Assembly (NCBI GenBank): GCA_028717505.1
Contig: JAQUNQ010000034.1
Span: 1 to 10,740, forward strand
DNA: 10,740 nucleotides
DNA from: Candidatus Peribacteraceae bacterium
GTDB lineage: Bacteria > Patescibacteriota > Gracilibacteria > Peribacterales > Peribacteraceae
Reading direction: 5' to 3'
Within the stretch, counting starts at the first letter, position 1. Every line of letters begins with the position of its first letter. Under the pieces are notes generated by a model. It was not told where the DNA came from. It did no database searches and saw only the letters and a program-made list of their open reading frames with translations. Both the position numbers and the translations under genes were made by a program. Below, piece by piece: positions 1-5,881 of this stretch.

Positions 1-25
1 TTCTTCCGACGTTCCTCAAGCCAAG

Positions 26-208
26 ATGAGTTATGTCGAAGGACACGTTGTGAGCGTCTCCAAGGATGGTCTCACGGTTTGCGATGATACGGAGAGAGAT
101 TTTGCTCTCGTCTATCAATTCGCTGATACACGCTTCCAAGTGGGGCAGGCCGTACACTTCCGCTTTCATAGGAAGGATGGTCAATTGATTGTGGATGCCA
201 TTGTGTAG
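26..208 (+). CDS. Small beta-rich hypothetical protein (start uncertain)
   Basis: Reads as 60 residues ending in TAG, with alternating hydrophobic and polar residues (GHVVSVSKDGLTV, then VGQAVHFRFHRKDGQLIVDAIV) that suggest a small beta-barrel such as an OB or SH3 fold. That is only a fold impression and I do not recognise the family. The start is uncertain. The frame is open to the left edge of the window, with eight more codons before the ATG. There is no Shine-Dalgarno sequence and no -10 hexamer just before the ATG, unlike most other genes here. It may therefore be the C-terminal end of a longer protein. The next gene begins 53 nt downstream on the same strand. A short GGGA/TCCC hairpin followed by GGGGTTTT lies in that gap but is too weak to call a terminator. 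Confidence 0.55.
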   Translation: MSYVEGHVVSVSKDGLTVCDDTERDFALVYQFADTRFQVGQAVHFRFHRKDGQLIVDAIV

Positions 209-246
209 CGGGATGGCCCAGCCGAGAGGGATATTTCCCGGGGTTT

Positions 247-255
247 TGCTATGCT
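247..255 (+). promoter_or_regulatory. Extended -10 promoter of the helicase gene, predicted leaderless
   Basis: TGC-TATGCT forms an extended -10 element (TGn plus a hexamer with 4 of 6 consensus bases) that ends 6 nt before the ATG at 262. Transcription would start at or next to the A of the start codon. No good -35 hexamer is visible, as is common for extended -10 promoters. No Shine-Dalgarno sequence precedes the ATG. Confidence 0.45.
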
Positions 256-261
256 CTCCCC

Positions 262-3200
262 ATGCCGAAGAAGAAGTCTGCTCCCCGTACTGCGTCCTCC
301 CCGGCATTCGAGGAGCGCTACAAGGTTTTGAATGACGGGCAGAAGCGCGCGGTGGACACACTCGAGGGGCCGGTGATGGTGGTGGCGGGGCCCGGGACAG
401 GCAAGACCGAGGTGGTGGCGCTCCGCGTCGCAAACATCCTCAGGAAGACGCACGCGCGGCCAAGTAACATCCTCTGTCTCACGTTCTCCGTGAGCGGGGC
501 CACGGCCATGCGCGAGCGGCTCCGCGGTCTCATCGGGGCGGACGCATACGGCGTGACGGTCCGTAACTTCCATGGGTTCTGCGCGGATCTGATTGCGGAG
601 AACCCTCTCATCTTCGATGCGTGGTCCGCCATGGAGCCTATCAGCGATGTGGAGCGGTACCGGCAAGTGAATAAAATTATTGATCAGCTTTTACCTGATC
701 TGGTTCTCGTAAACCGCAAACAGCCTTACCTGAGGACGAAGGAGATTATCGGGCGGATTTCGGAACTCAAGCGCGAGGGGGTGACGGACAGGGAGAAGCT
801 CCTCGCGATTGCGGATGAGTACGAACAGTCGCTCACCGGGAAGAGCAGAGAGGGGACGAAGGCGAATGAGACGAATCTGCTCAAGGCGCGCAAGTTTCGC
901 GAGTTCCTCGAAATCTTCTTCAAGTATCAAGAGATGTTGAAGACGAGCCAGCGCTACGACTACGAGGACATGATCCTCTACTGCATTCAGGCGCTCGAGC
1001 AGGAAGACTGGCTCCTCGCGGGACTCCAGGAGCGCTACCAGTACGTGCTCGTCGATGAATTCCAGGATACGAACGGCGCGCAGTACCGGATCGTCGAGCT
1101 CCTCACGCAGCCGCGCACGCCGGAGGACAACCCCAATCTCTTCGTCGTCGGCGACGATGATCAGGCGATCTACCGTTTCCAGGGTGCCAACCTCGCGAAT
1201 ATCCTGCATTTCCACGCACGGTTCCCCAACGTCCCGGTGGTTCCGCTCACGGTGAGCTACCGCTGTACGCAGCAGATCCTCGACGCAGCAGGATCGCTCA
1301 TTTCCGTGAACACCGAACGACTGACGGAGCGCATCAAAGGACTGGAGAAGAAACTCACTTCCGGTGCCAAGGAGACCACGGGGCCGGACCCGGAGCTCCT
1401 CTTCTCGCCGAGTGATGCGGTGGAGTCGTGGGTGGTGGCTGATCTCATCGAAGAACGTCTGAAGAAGGGGACTGCCCCCGAGGAGATTGCAGTCTTCTGC
1501 CAGACCAACGCGGAAGTCCTGTCACTCTTCGAAGTGCTCTCCGCGCGGGAGATTCCTGTGGAGGTGAATGGCAAGGCCGATCTCCTGGCGCATCCACTCG
1601 TCCGGCAGGCGCTGGCTATCCTCAAAGGCGTTGCGCACCCCGGTTCGGACGGAGCCCTGGCCGGAGCCATTTCCTGTTCCTGCTTTGGTTGCCATCCCGC
1701 CGATCTCGGGCGGCTCTTTGCGCGGGCACGGGAGGAGAAGAGGGAGCTCATGGATGTTCTCCTTTCCCTCGATAACCTCCCTCACCCGCCCCTCGAATCC
1801 GCCACTGGCGGTCGCGCCCGCCGTGGCTCCGCTCAGGGCAGGGGTGAGGGCGAACTACTCCTCGTTCACCTCGAGTCCATCCTCCATGCCCGTGACGTCA
1901 TCCTCGATCTTCATAACAAACTTCCGAGCCGCACCGTCGTGGAGACGCTCGAATACCTCATCAAGGATTCTCAGCTCCTTGCGCTCGCGAAGGGCGAGGC
2001 GAAGGGCTCGAAGGGATTTCATGCCGTGAGCTTTGCCGCGCTGCAGGAGTTCTTCAACCGCGTGAAGGATCGTGCCTACGAGGAGCCGCACTTCTCCTTC
2101 GATACGTTCCTCTCCGACCTCGAATACTACGAGAATCCCGGGTACCCGGAGCTTCGCCTGAGTTTCTCGCTCCCGCACCTTACGGAGAAGGGGATCGCCC
2201 TCATGACTGCGCACCAGAGCAAGGGGCTGGAGTTCTCCGTGGTGATCCTCACGAATTTCCGCGAGGGGCACTGGGACAAGCGCAGGAATCCTTCCGGTCT
2301 CTCCATTCCGGAGGACCTGCTCTTTCAGTGGGAGAAGGACCAGAAGTCCTACGAGAAGAATCAGGATGAGCGGCGTCTGGCGTTTGTCGCCATGACCAGG
2401 GCCAAGAGGGAATTGATCTTCACCTGCCCCAAGGAGCTCACGACGGGCGACAAGATGCGCTCCGTCTCGCCCTCCGGCTTCTTCGCGGAGGCGGGCAGGC
2501 TCCCGGAACAGATTCACGAACTCAAGGAGCCGGGAAAGGCTTCGCTCCTCCTCTACGAACCGGTGCCCGACTTCGATGCCGAGATGAAGGCGTTCCTGAA
2601 ATCCCGGTTGGAAGAGTACGCGCTCTCTGTCACGGCATTGAATCACTTCCTGGAGGACCCCAAGCTCTTCCTCGAGCTCGATCTCCTGCAGACGCCGCAG
2701 GTGAAGGACGCGACTCTCGTGTACGGAAACGCGGTGCATGATGCTCTGCGCAAGTGGGGGCTCTCCGTCATGGAAGGGCATCCCTTGGATCAGGCGGGAT
2801 TCCTCTCCGCCTTCCGGAAGTATCTCTCCGAGCGCGAAATCCTCACGGATGCGGAGCGCCGCCGTCTCCTTCATGTGGGCGAGGAAGCGCTGCCCCGCTA
2901 CTTTGCCGAGCGCCTCGCCGGCACGCCGCCGCTCGTCCACAAAGTGGAGTATGCAGTGACTACACACTTCGAGGACATTCCTATCAAAGGGAAGATCGAC
3001 CGCATCGATCTCCTCCGGCCGGATTCCTCCGATGCCATCATCACGGATTACAAGACGGGGCGGCCCAAGTCAGAAAACGAGATTCGCACGGATGGTGACT
3101 ACTACCGGCAGCTGGTCTTCTACGCGCTCCTTCTCGAGGAGAAGGGCGCACTCCTCACCCCGCGCGAGTTTGTGCTGGACTTCATCGGGGAGGGGAGTGA

Positions 3201-3315
3201 GCACTCCGTGCAGCGGTCCTTCCAGATTCCCGCAGCGGAGATCAGCGAACTGAAGAAGCTGGTGACCGCCGTCTGGGCAAAAATAACAGCTCTGGACTTC
3301 ACACCTTTGGAATAG
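262..3315 (+). CDS. SF1 UvrD/Rep-type DNA helicase fused to a RecB-family PD-(D/E)XK nuclease
   Basis: A 1017-residue ATP-dependent DNA helicase-nuclease, likely used in recombinational repair or DNA end processing. Helicase motifs in order: Q-motif LNDGQKRAV (23-31), Walker A GPGTGKT (43-49), motif Ia around LTFSVSGATAM (73-82), Walker B VLVDEFQDT (262-270), motif III GDDDQAIYRFQGA (297-309), motif IV SYR (332-334), motif V TAHQSKGLEF (649-658), and motif VI RRLAFVAMTRAKREL (704-718). The C-terminal third is a RecB-like nuclease: GNAVH with His826, GKIDRID with Asp916, DYK (Asp929 and Lys931), and Gln950-x3-Tyr954. The 13-residue Asp-Asp spacing matches RecB and all expected catalytic residues are present. 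The cysteine cluster of AddB-type Fe-S nucleases is not seen. Residues about 506-530 are a low-complexity Gly/Arg/Pro stretch encoded by an inverted-repeat insertion. The length resembles AddA-like or AdnAB-like single-chain helicase-nucleases. No partner subunit is adjacent, so the exact complex is unknown. Confidence 0.95.
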   Translation: MPKKKSAPRTASSPAFEERYKVLNDGQKRAVDTLEGPVMVVAGPGTGKTEVVALRVANILRKTHARPSNILCLTFSVSGATAMRERLRGLIGADAYGVTVRNFHGFCADLIAENPLIFDAWSAMEPISDVERYRQVNKIIDQLLPDLVLVNRKQPYLRTKEIIGRISELKREGVTDREKLLAIADEYEQSLTGKSREGTKANETNLLKARKFREFLEIFFKYQEMLKTSQRYDYEDMILYCIQALEQEDWLLAGLQERYQYVLVDEFQDTNGAQYRIVELLTQPRTPEDNPNLFVVGDDDQAIYRFQGANLANILHFHARFPNVPVVPLTVSYRCTQQILDAAGSLISVNTERLTERIKGLEKKLTSGAKETTGPDPELLFSPSDAVESWVVADLIEERLKKGTAPEEIAVFCQTNAEVLSLFEVLSAREIPVEVNGKADLLAHPLVRQALAILKGVAHPGSDGALAGAISCSCFGCHPADLGRLFARAREEKRELMDVLLSLDNLPHPPLESATGGRARRGSAQGRGEGELLLVHLESILHARDVILDLHNKLPSRTVVETLEYLIKDSQLLALAKGEAKGSKGFHAVSFAALQEFFNRVKDRAYEEPHFSFDTFLSDLEYYENPGYPELRLSFSLPHLTEKGIALMTAHQSKGLEFSVVILTNFREGHWDKRRNPSGLSIPEDLLFQWEKDQKSYEKNQDERRLAFVAMTRAKRELIFTCPKELTTGDKMRSVSPSGFFAEAGRLPEQIHELKEPGKASLLLYEPVPDFDAEMKAFLKSRLEEYALSVTALNHFLEDPKLFLELDLLQTPQVKDATLVYGNAVHDALRKWGLSVMEGHPLDQAGFLSAFRKYLSEREILTDAERRRLLHVGEEALPRYFAERLAGTPPLVHKVEYAVTTHFEDIPIKGKIDRIDLLRPDSSDAIITDYKTGRPKSENEIRTDGDYYRQLVFYALLLEEKGALLTPREFVLDFIGEGSEHSVQRSFQIPAAEISELKKLVTAVWAKITALDFTPLE
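1779..1850. repeat. Inverted-repeat (palindromic) insertion inside the helicase coding sequence
   Basis: The outer arms CCCTCACCC (1779-1787) and GGGTGAGGG (1842-1850) are perfectly complementary. Inside them is a second hairpin, GCCAC-T-GGCGG (1801-1811) against CCGCCGTGGC (1818-1827), with a 6-nt loop. The whole element is 72 bp, an exact multiple of three, and keeps the frame open. It encodes residues about 506-530, a Pro/Gly/Arg-rich stretch unlike the surrounding helical helicase sequence. The simplest reading is a dispersed palindromic repeat that landed in a tolerant surface loop between motifs IV and V. Confidence 0.6.
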
Positions 3316-3331
3316 GCACATTGTTTGCAAT

Positions 3332-3350
3332 TGGAGGGGCTCCAGTTTTT
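3332..3350 (+). terminator. Intrinsic terminator of the helicase gene
   Basis: TGGAG (3332-3336), loop GGG, CTCCA (3340-3344), then G and five T residues (3346-3350), beginning 16 nt after the helicase stop. The stem is short but the hairpin plus T-run layout is standard. The gene on the other strand ends at 3380, so this lies between two convergent genes. Confidence 0.55.
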
Positions 3351-3379
3351 CCATCCTCTTCAGATTTCTCTCTGGGCAT

Positions 3380-4402
3380 TCATATCCTCACCACACTCCT
3401 CCCGTCAGCCGCGAACGCGTAGAGCGGCCGGTCGCTATAGGCGTGATAGATCCCGTCGATGAACTCCTGATTGAGGGGATAGCGGTATCCCCGCGGAAAG
3501 AATCTCTGTGCCCCCTGGAGGAGCGATTGCGCCTGGGGGCGGAAAACCTCGGGTGCCTCCATACGCCTGAGGAATTCGCTCTCGCGCTCGGGGGTGACGG
3601 GGAGATGGACGTTCTGCCGGAGCCACCCTACGAGGTAGCGGTCAATGGCTTCCATGTGGAGGCCGCTCGCCTCGACCTCGAAGGGGAAGATGATCGGCGT
3701 GGCTCCTCCCTGGCGGTAGAGGCTGTTGTAGGCCTCATTCCCGATCTTCAGCCGCAGGTTCGCGTGCTGCACTACGTGTAGATCCTCATGGTAGAGGTCA
3801 AAGAGCTTGAGGGGGCATCGGGGATCGAAGTCTCTGGGAAGGGAAATGAAGTTCGAGTCTGGACTGTACGACGCGCCGATGGTTCTCCCGGGCACATGGA
3901 CTTCGTCCTCGCGCAGCAGTGCGTACGCGAATTGTCCGGGAGCGCTCCTATAGCTTTTCTGCCCTCCGGTACGGGATTCCCGCATGATCCTGAGACCGTT
4001 CTTCTGGGGATTCTCCTTATTGTGTTCACTGATATCGAATGGGGACTTGAGGTCGCGCACCTCATATGGGTATTGACCGGGGGCGGACGCGAGTACCCGC
4101 GGAGCGAGCCGTTCCATGCCTTCCTCGATTTGAAGGATGATCCGGTCGAGTGCAAGGATTTCCTCCTCTGTGGGAATAGAAGGCTGTTCTCTCTGCGCCG
4201 GGTCCCCTTCCAGGAGGCGTGTGATGCGGTCGTGGAGCGCGATGGCTTGTGGCATCGTGGGATCCTGCCGGAGCACCGCTTCGCAGGACTCCTTCGCGTC
4301 GCGGAGGAGCGCGGCCATCATCTCGTTCAATCCCGACCGCTCGGCTCTCTCAACGAGCTCGGGAATACCGGAAAGCCACCGAAGGTGGTGTGCCTGGTAC
4401 AA
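3380..4402 (-). CDS. Putative HExxH zinc metallopeptidase with a TPR-like N-terminus
   Basis: A 340-residue protein without a recognisable signal peptide or membrane segment. The telling motif is HEDLHVVQH at residues 205-213. His205, Glu206 and His209 form an HExxH zinc-peptidase core, and the FEVEA segment at 241-245 (Glu242 or Glu244) could supply the third ligand, as in gluzincins. The HExLHVVQ pattern resembles the core of DUF4157-type domains, but I cannot assign a family. Residues about 33-62 (AKESCEAVLRQDPTMPQA) look like one TPR-type helical hairpin. The only in-frame start at the 5' end is TTG at 4402, since a TAA stop lies two codons upstream. ATG codons at residues 28-29 are an alternative. 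It lies 32 nt downstream of the RAYT-HAM1 gene on the same strand but has its own AT-rich promoter-like sequence. Peptidase function is inferred from the motif alone. Confidence 0.75.
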   Translation of the reverse strand: MYQAHHLRWLSGIPELVERAERSGLNEMMAALLRDAKESCEAVLRQDPTMPQAIALHDRITRLLEGDPAQREQPSIPTEEEILALDRIILQIEEGMERLAPRVLASAPGQYPYEVRDLKSPFDISEHNKENPQKNGLRIMRESRTGGQKSYRSAPGQFAYALLREDEVHVPGRTIGASYSPDSNFISLPRDFDPRCPLKLFDLYHEDLHVVQHANLRLKIGNEAYNSLYRQGGATPIIFPFEVEASGLHMEAIDRYLVGWLRQNVHLPVTPERESEFLRRMEAPEVFRPQAQSLLQGAQRFFPRGYRYPLNQEFIDGIYHAYSDRPLYAFAADGRSVVRI

Positions 4403-4410
4403 GTATTATT

Positions 4411-4438
4411 AATATAGAATAATTTAAATATAAATCAA
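4411..4438 (-). promoter_or_regulatory. Promoter of the metallopeptidase gene
   Basis: On the minus strand, TTGATT (4438-4433), a 16-nt spacer and TATATT (4416-4411) lie 8 nt before the TTG start. The 32-nt gap between genes is almost pure A/T in an otherwise GC-rich region. The -35 overlaps the 3' end of the upstream gene. A transcript from here would have almost no 5' leader. Confidence 0.45.
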
Positions 4439-5571
4439 GTTTCTGAGAGTTGGTCCTGAAGGTGCTTTTTCAGGGAATGTGCTGCCTTCCCCCGATGACT
4501 CGTACTATTTTTTTGTTCAATAGTCAGGGCTGAGAATACAGCAGAATGCCCATCGGGCCGGAAGCAGGCGGAGATGGGGAGGCCCGGGAGGTAGTCGGCC
4601 TCCAGCGTCGGCGTGATGATCCCCTCGCAGCGGCCTTCGAATGTGTGGGTGGCACCGAGGGGGTCGACGTAGGCGAGGACGCAGACGAAGCGGGCGCGCT
4701 TGTTCTTCTCCTTCCGCATGCGCTTGAGGAAGAAGTCGATCCACTCCGCGTCGCTCGCCGCCGGTCCCGCGCCCCAGCGGCGCGTGTGGAGACCGAGCTC
4801 TTCCCCGAGTGCCTCCACGATGATGCCGGAGTCGTCGGCGACGGTGGGGAGGCCGGAGCGCTCGGAGAAGAAGCGGGCCTTCTCAAGGGCGTTCTCTTCG
4901 AAGGTTGAACCAGATTCTTGTGGAGTTTCTTCGATGTAGGGGAGATCGAGAGGGGTGAGGATGTCGAGAGGAAGCGTCGAGAGCACCCCAGATAGTTCCT
5001 GGACCTTCCCGCGATTCGACGTGGCAATGAGCAGCGGAGGCCGGGCATCAGGATAGTGTGCACCGATAGAGAGGAAGTGACGGTCAGTTTCCTGATTGAT
5101 GGAAGAGAAAGGATAATCCTTGGGATTTTCGCAGAGGCCGGCGAGGACGGGGTTCTGATGGATGTAGTGGCGGAGTGCTTCTCGGTGCTCGTTTGAGCGG
5201 ATGATGATGTCGTGGAAGGAGTGTTGCCAGAGTTGGTCATGGTCTACGGAGCACAAATCTGTGGGACAAGAACGTTCTTGTCCCACAGATTTGTGGAATT
5301 TTTCATGAATCATCTGGGCAATAGTCCTCTTCAGATCATGCATACAGGCACTTAAAGGCTTTTCCTTTGGGGCGATGAGGAGATGAACATGGTCCGGCAT
5401 GACGACATACTCAGAAAGCCAATAGTGTCCTCTGCGGTTGTAGTCATGGATCATCTCCACAACCAGTTTGGCAATTGAGGAATTGGAAAAAATCTTCTTT
5501 CTCCCCTCCGTCACCGTTGTCACGAAGAAGCTTGTTCCGTCCTGCCCTTGGTGTCCGCGCGGAAGTCTCAT
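4435..5571 (-). CDS. Fusion protein: REP-associated tyrosine transposase (Y1/RAYT) domain + HAM1/RdgB NTP pyrophosphatase
   Basis: One uninterrupted frame of 378 residues from the ATG at 5571. The N-terminal half (about 1-165) is a Y1 HUH transposase of the RAYT type. It has FFVTTVTEGRKKIF, the metal-binding MPDHVHLLI (His61, His63), LWQHSFHD, and HYIHQNPV with the probable catalytic Tyr136. The C-terminal half (about 178-378) is a HAM1/RdgB house-cleaning enzyme, which hydrolyses ITP, XTP and dITP to the monophosphate. It shows LLIATSNRGKVQEL (180-193), SGSTFEENA (220-228), ADDSG (245-249) and SHRGKA (358-363). The usual GFGYDP motif is replaced by GLPISACF (330-337). No ATG, GTG or TTG codon lies in frame at the junction, so HAM1 should be made only as part of the fusion. 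A perfect palindrome encodes residues about 93-107. A TTG at 5598 would extend the protein by nine residues, but TACAAT ending 6 nt before the ATG favours 5571. Domain calls are strong. Activity of the transposase half is unknown. Confidence 0.88.
   Translation of the reverse strand: MRLPRGHQGQDGTSFFVTTVTEGRKKIFSNSSIAKLVVEMIHDYNRRGHYWLSEYVVMPDHVHLLIAPKEKPLSACMHDLKRTIAQMIHEKFHKSVGQERSCPTDLCSVDHDQLWQHSFHDIIIRSNEHREALRHYIHQNPVLAGLCENPKDYPFSSINQETDRHFLSIGAHYPDARPPLLIATSNRGKVQELSGVLSTLPLDILTPLDLPYIEETPQESGSTFEENALEKARFFSERSGLPTVADDSGIIVEALGEELGLHTRRWGAGPAASDAEWIDFFLKRMRKEKNKRARFVCVLAYVDPLGATHTFEGRCEGIITPTLEADYLPGLPISACFRPDGHSAVFSALTIEQKNSTSHRGKAAHSLKKHLQDQLSET
5252..5295. repeat. Perfect 44-bp palindrome inside the RAYT coding region
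   Basis: Each 22-base arm is the exact reverse complement of the other. It begins CACAAATCTGTGGGACAAG, is centred on AACGTT (5271-5276) and ends GATTTGTG. There is no mismatch and no loop. It encodes residues about 93-107 of the fusion protein (HKSVGQERSCPTDLC), just before the LWQ motif, where related transposases usually have only a few residues. It looks like a palindromic repeat inserted without breaking the frame. The core resembles the GTGGGACA-type palindromes I recall being dispersed in many bacterial genomes, often near or within RAYT genes. Confidence 0.85.
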
Positions 5572-5577
5572 AAGCTG

Positions 5578-5583
5578 ATTGTA
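5578..5583 (-). promoter_or_regulatory. -10 element of the RAYT-HAM1 gene, predicted leaderless
   Basis: TACAAT on the minus strand (5 of 6 consensus bases) ends 6 nt before the ATG at 5571. No strong -35 is visible (TTACTA with an 18-nt spacer is the best). The position argues for ATG 5571 rather than the upstream TTG at 5598 and for a transcript without a leader. Confidence 0.45.
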
Positions 5584-5591
5584 ACAGGTAC

Positions 5592-5619
5592 TTGACAATA
5601 CTAGTAAATCATTTAATAT
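5592..5619 (+). promoter_or_regulatory. Consensus promoter of the 77-residue gene, predicted leaderless
   Basis: A perfect TTGACA (5592-5597), a 16-nt spacer and TAATAT (5614-5619), ending 7 nt before the ATG at 5627. The region is AT-rich. Transcription should start at or within a base of the start codon. Its -35 lies 8 nt from the divergent -10 of the RAYT-HAM1 gene, so the two promoters interleave and may compete for polymerase. Confidence 0.65.
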
Positions 5620-5626
5620 TCAAACT

Positions 5627-5860
5627 ATGGAGACACTCGCTCCCATGGCAGTGGCAGAGAAGCAGGAAGCTCCGCGGGCAATCCTGTCTTGGATTTCCGG
5701 AAAGACGCAGGATGCACTCTCGAGACTCCTGGCAGCGGGCAGGGATGCCGGAACTGCAATCGGAGAGGGGTTGAAAAGCGTGAACTGGAAGGACGAATTG
5801 CGAAGGATCACTGCCGAGCTTGCGAAGAGATCACTCGAAGGGGCGCTCCTTGGAGTGTGA
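5627..5860 (+). CDS. Small helical hypothetical protein, 77 residues
   Basis: Starts METLAPMAVAEKQ and ends EGALLGV, followed by TGA. After a short disordered Ala/Glu-rich N-terminus the sequence is compatible with two or three amphipathic helices (AILSWISGKTQDALSRLLAAG, then WKDELRRITAELAKRSLEGAL). There is no signal peptide, no clear membrane span, no cysteine and no recognisable family. The strongest evidence that it is a real gene is the consensus promoter placed exactly at its start. It is divergent from the RAYT-HAM1 gene and convergent with ftsK, whose stop lies 21 bp beyond its own. Function unknown. Confidence 0.65.
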   Translation: METLAPMAVAEKQEAPRAILSWISGKTQDALSRLLAAGRDAGTAIGEGLKSVNWKDELRRITAELAKRSLEGALLGV

Positions 5861-5881
5861 TGGAGCTTTCGCCACGGGAAG

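Noticed and set aside
1855..2967. 370-codon open frame on the minus strand
   Set aside because: Antisense shadow of the helicase-nuclease gene, whose motifs are unmistakable over the same interval.
5244..5247. GTAG tetranucleotide beside the 44-bp palindrome
   Set aside because: On the minus strand GTAG lies 3' of the palindrome and four bases away, not at its 5' foot as in REP elements, so it may be chance.
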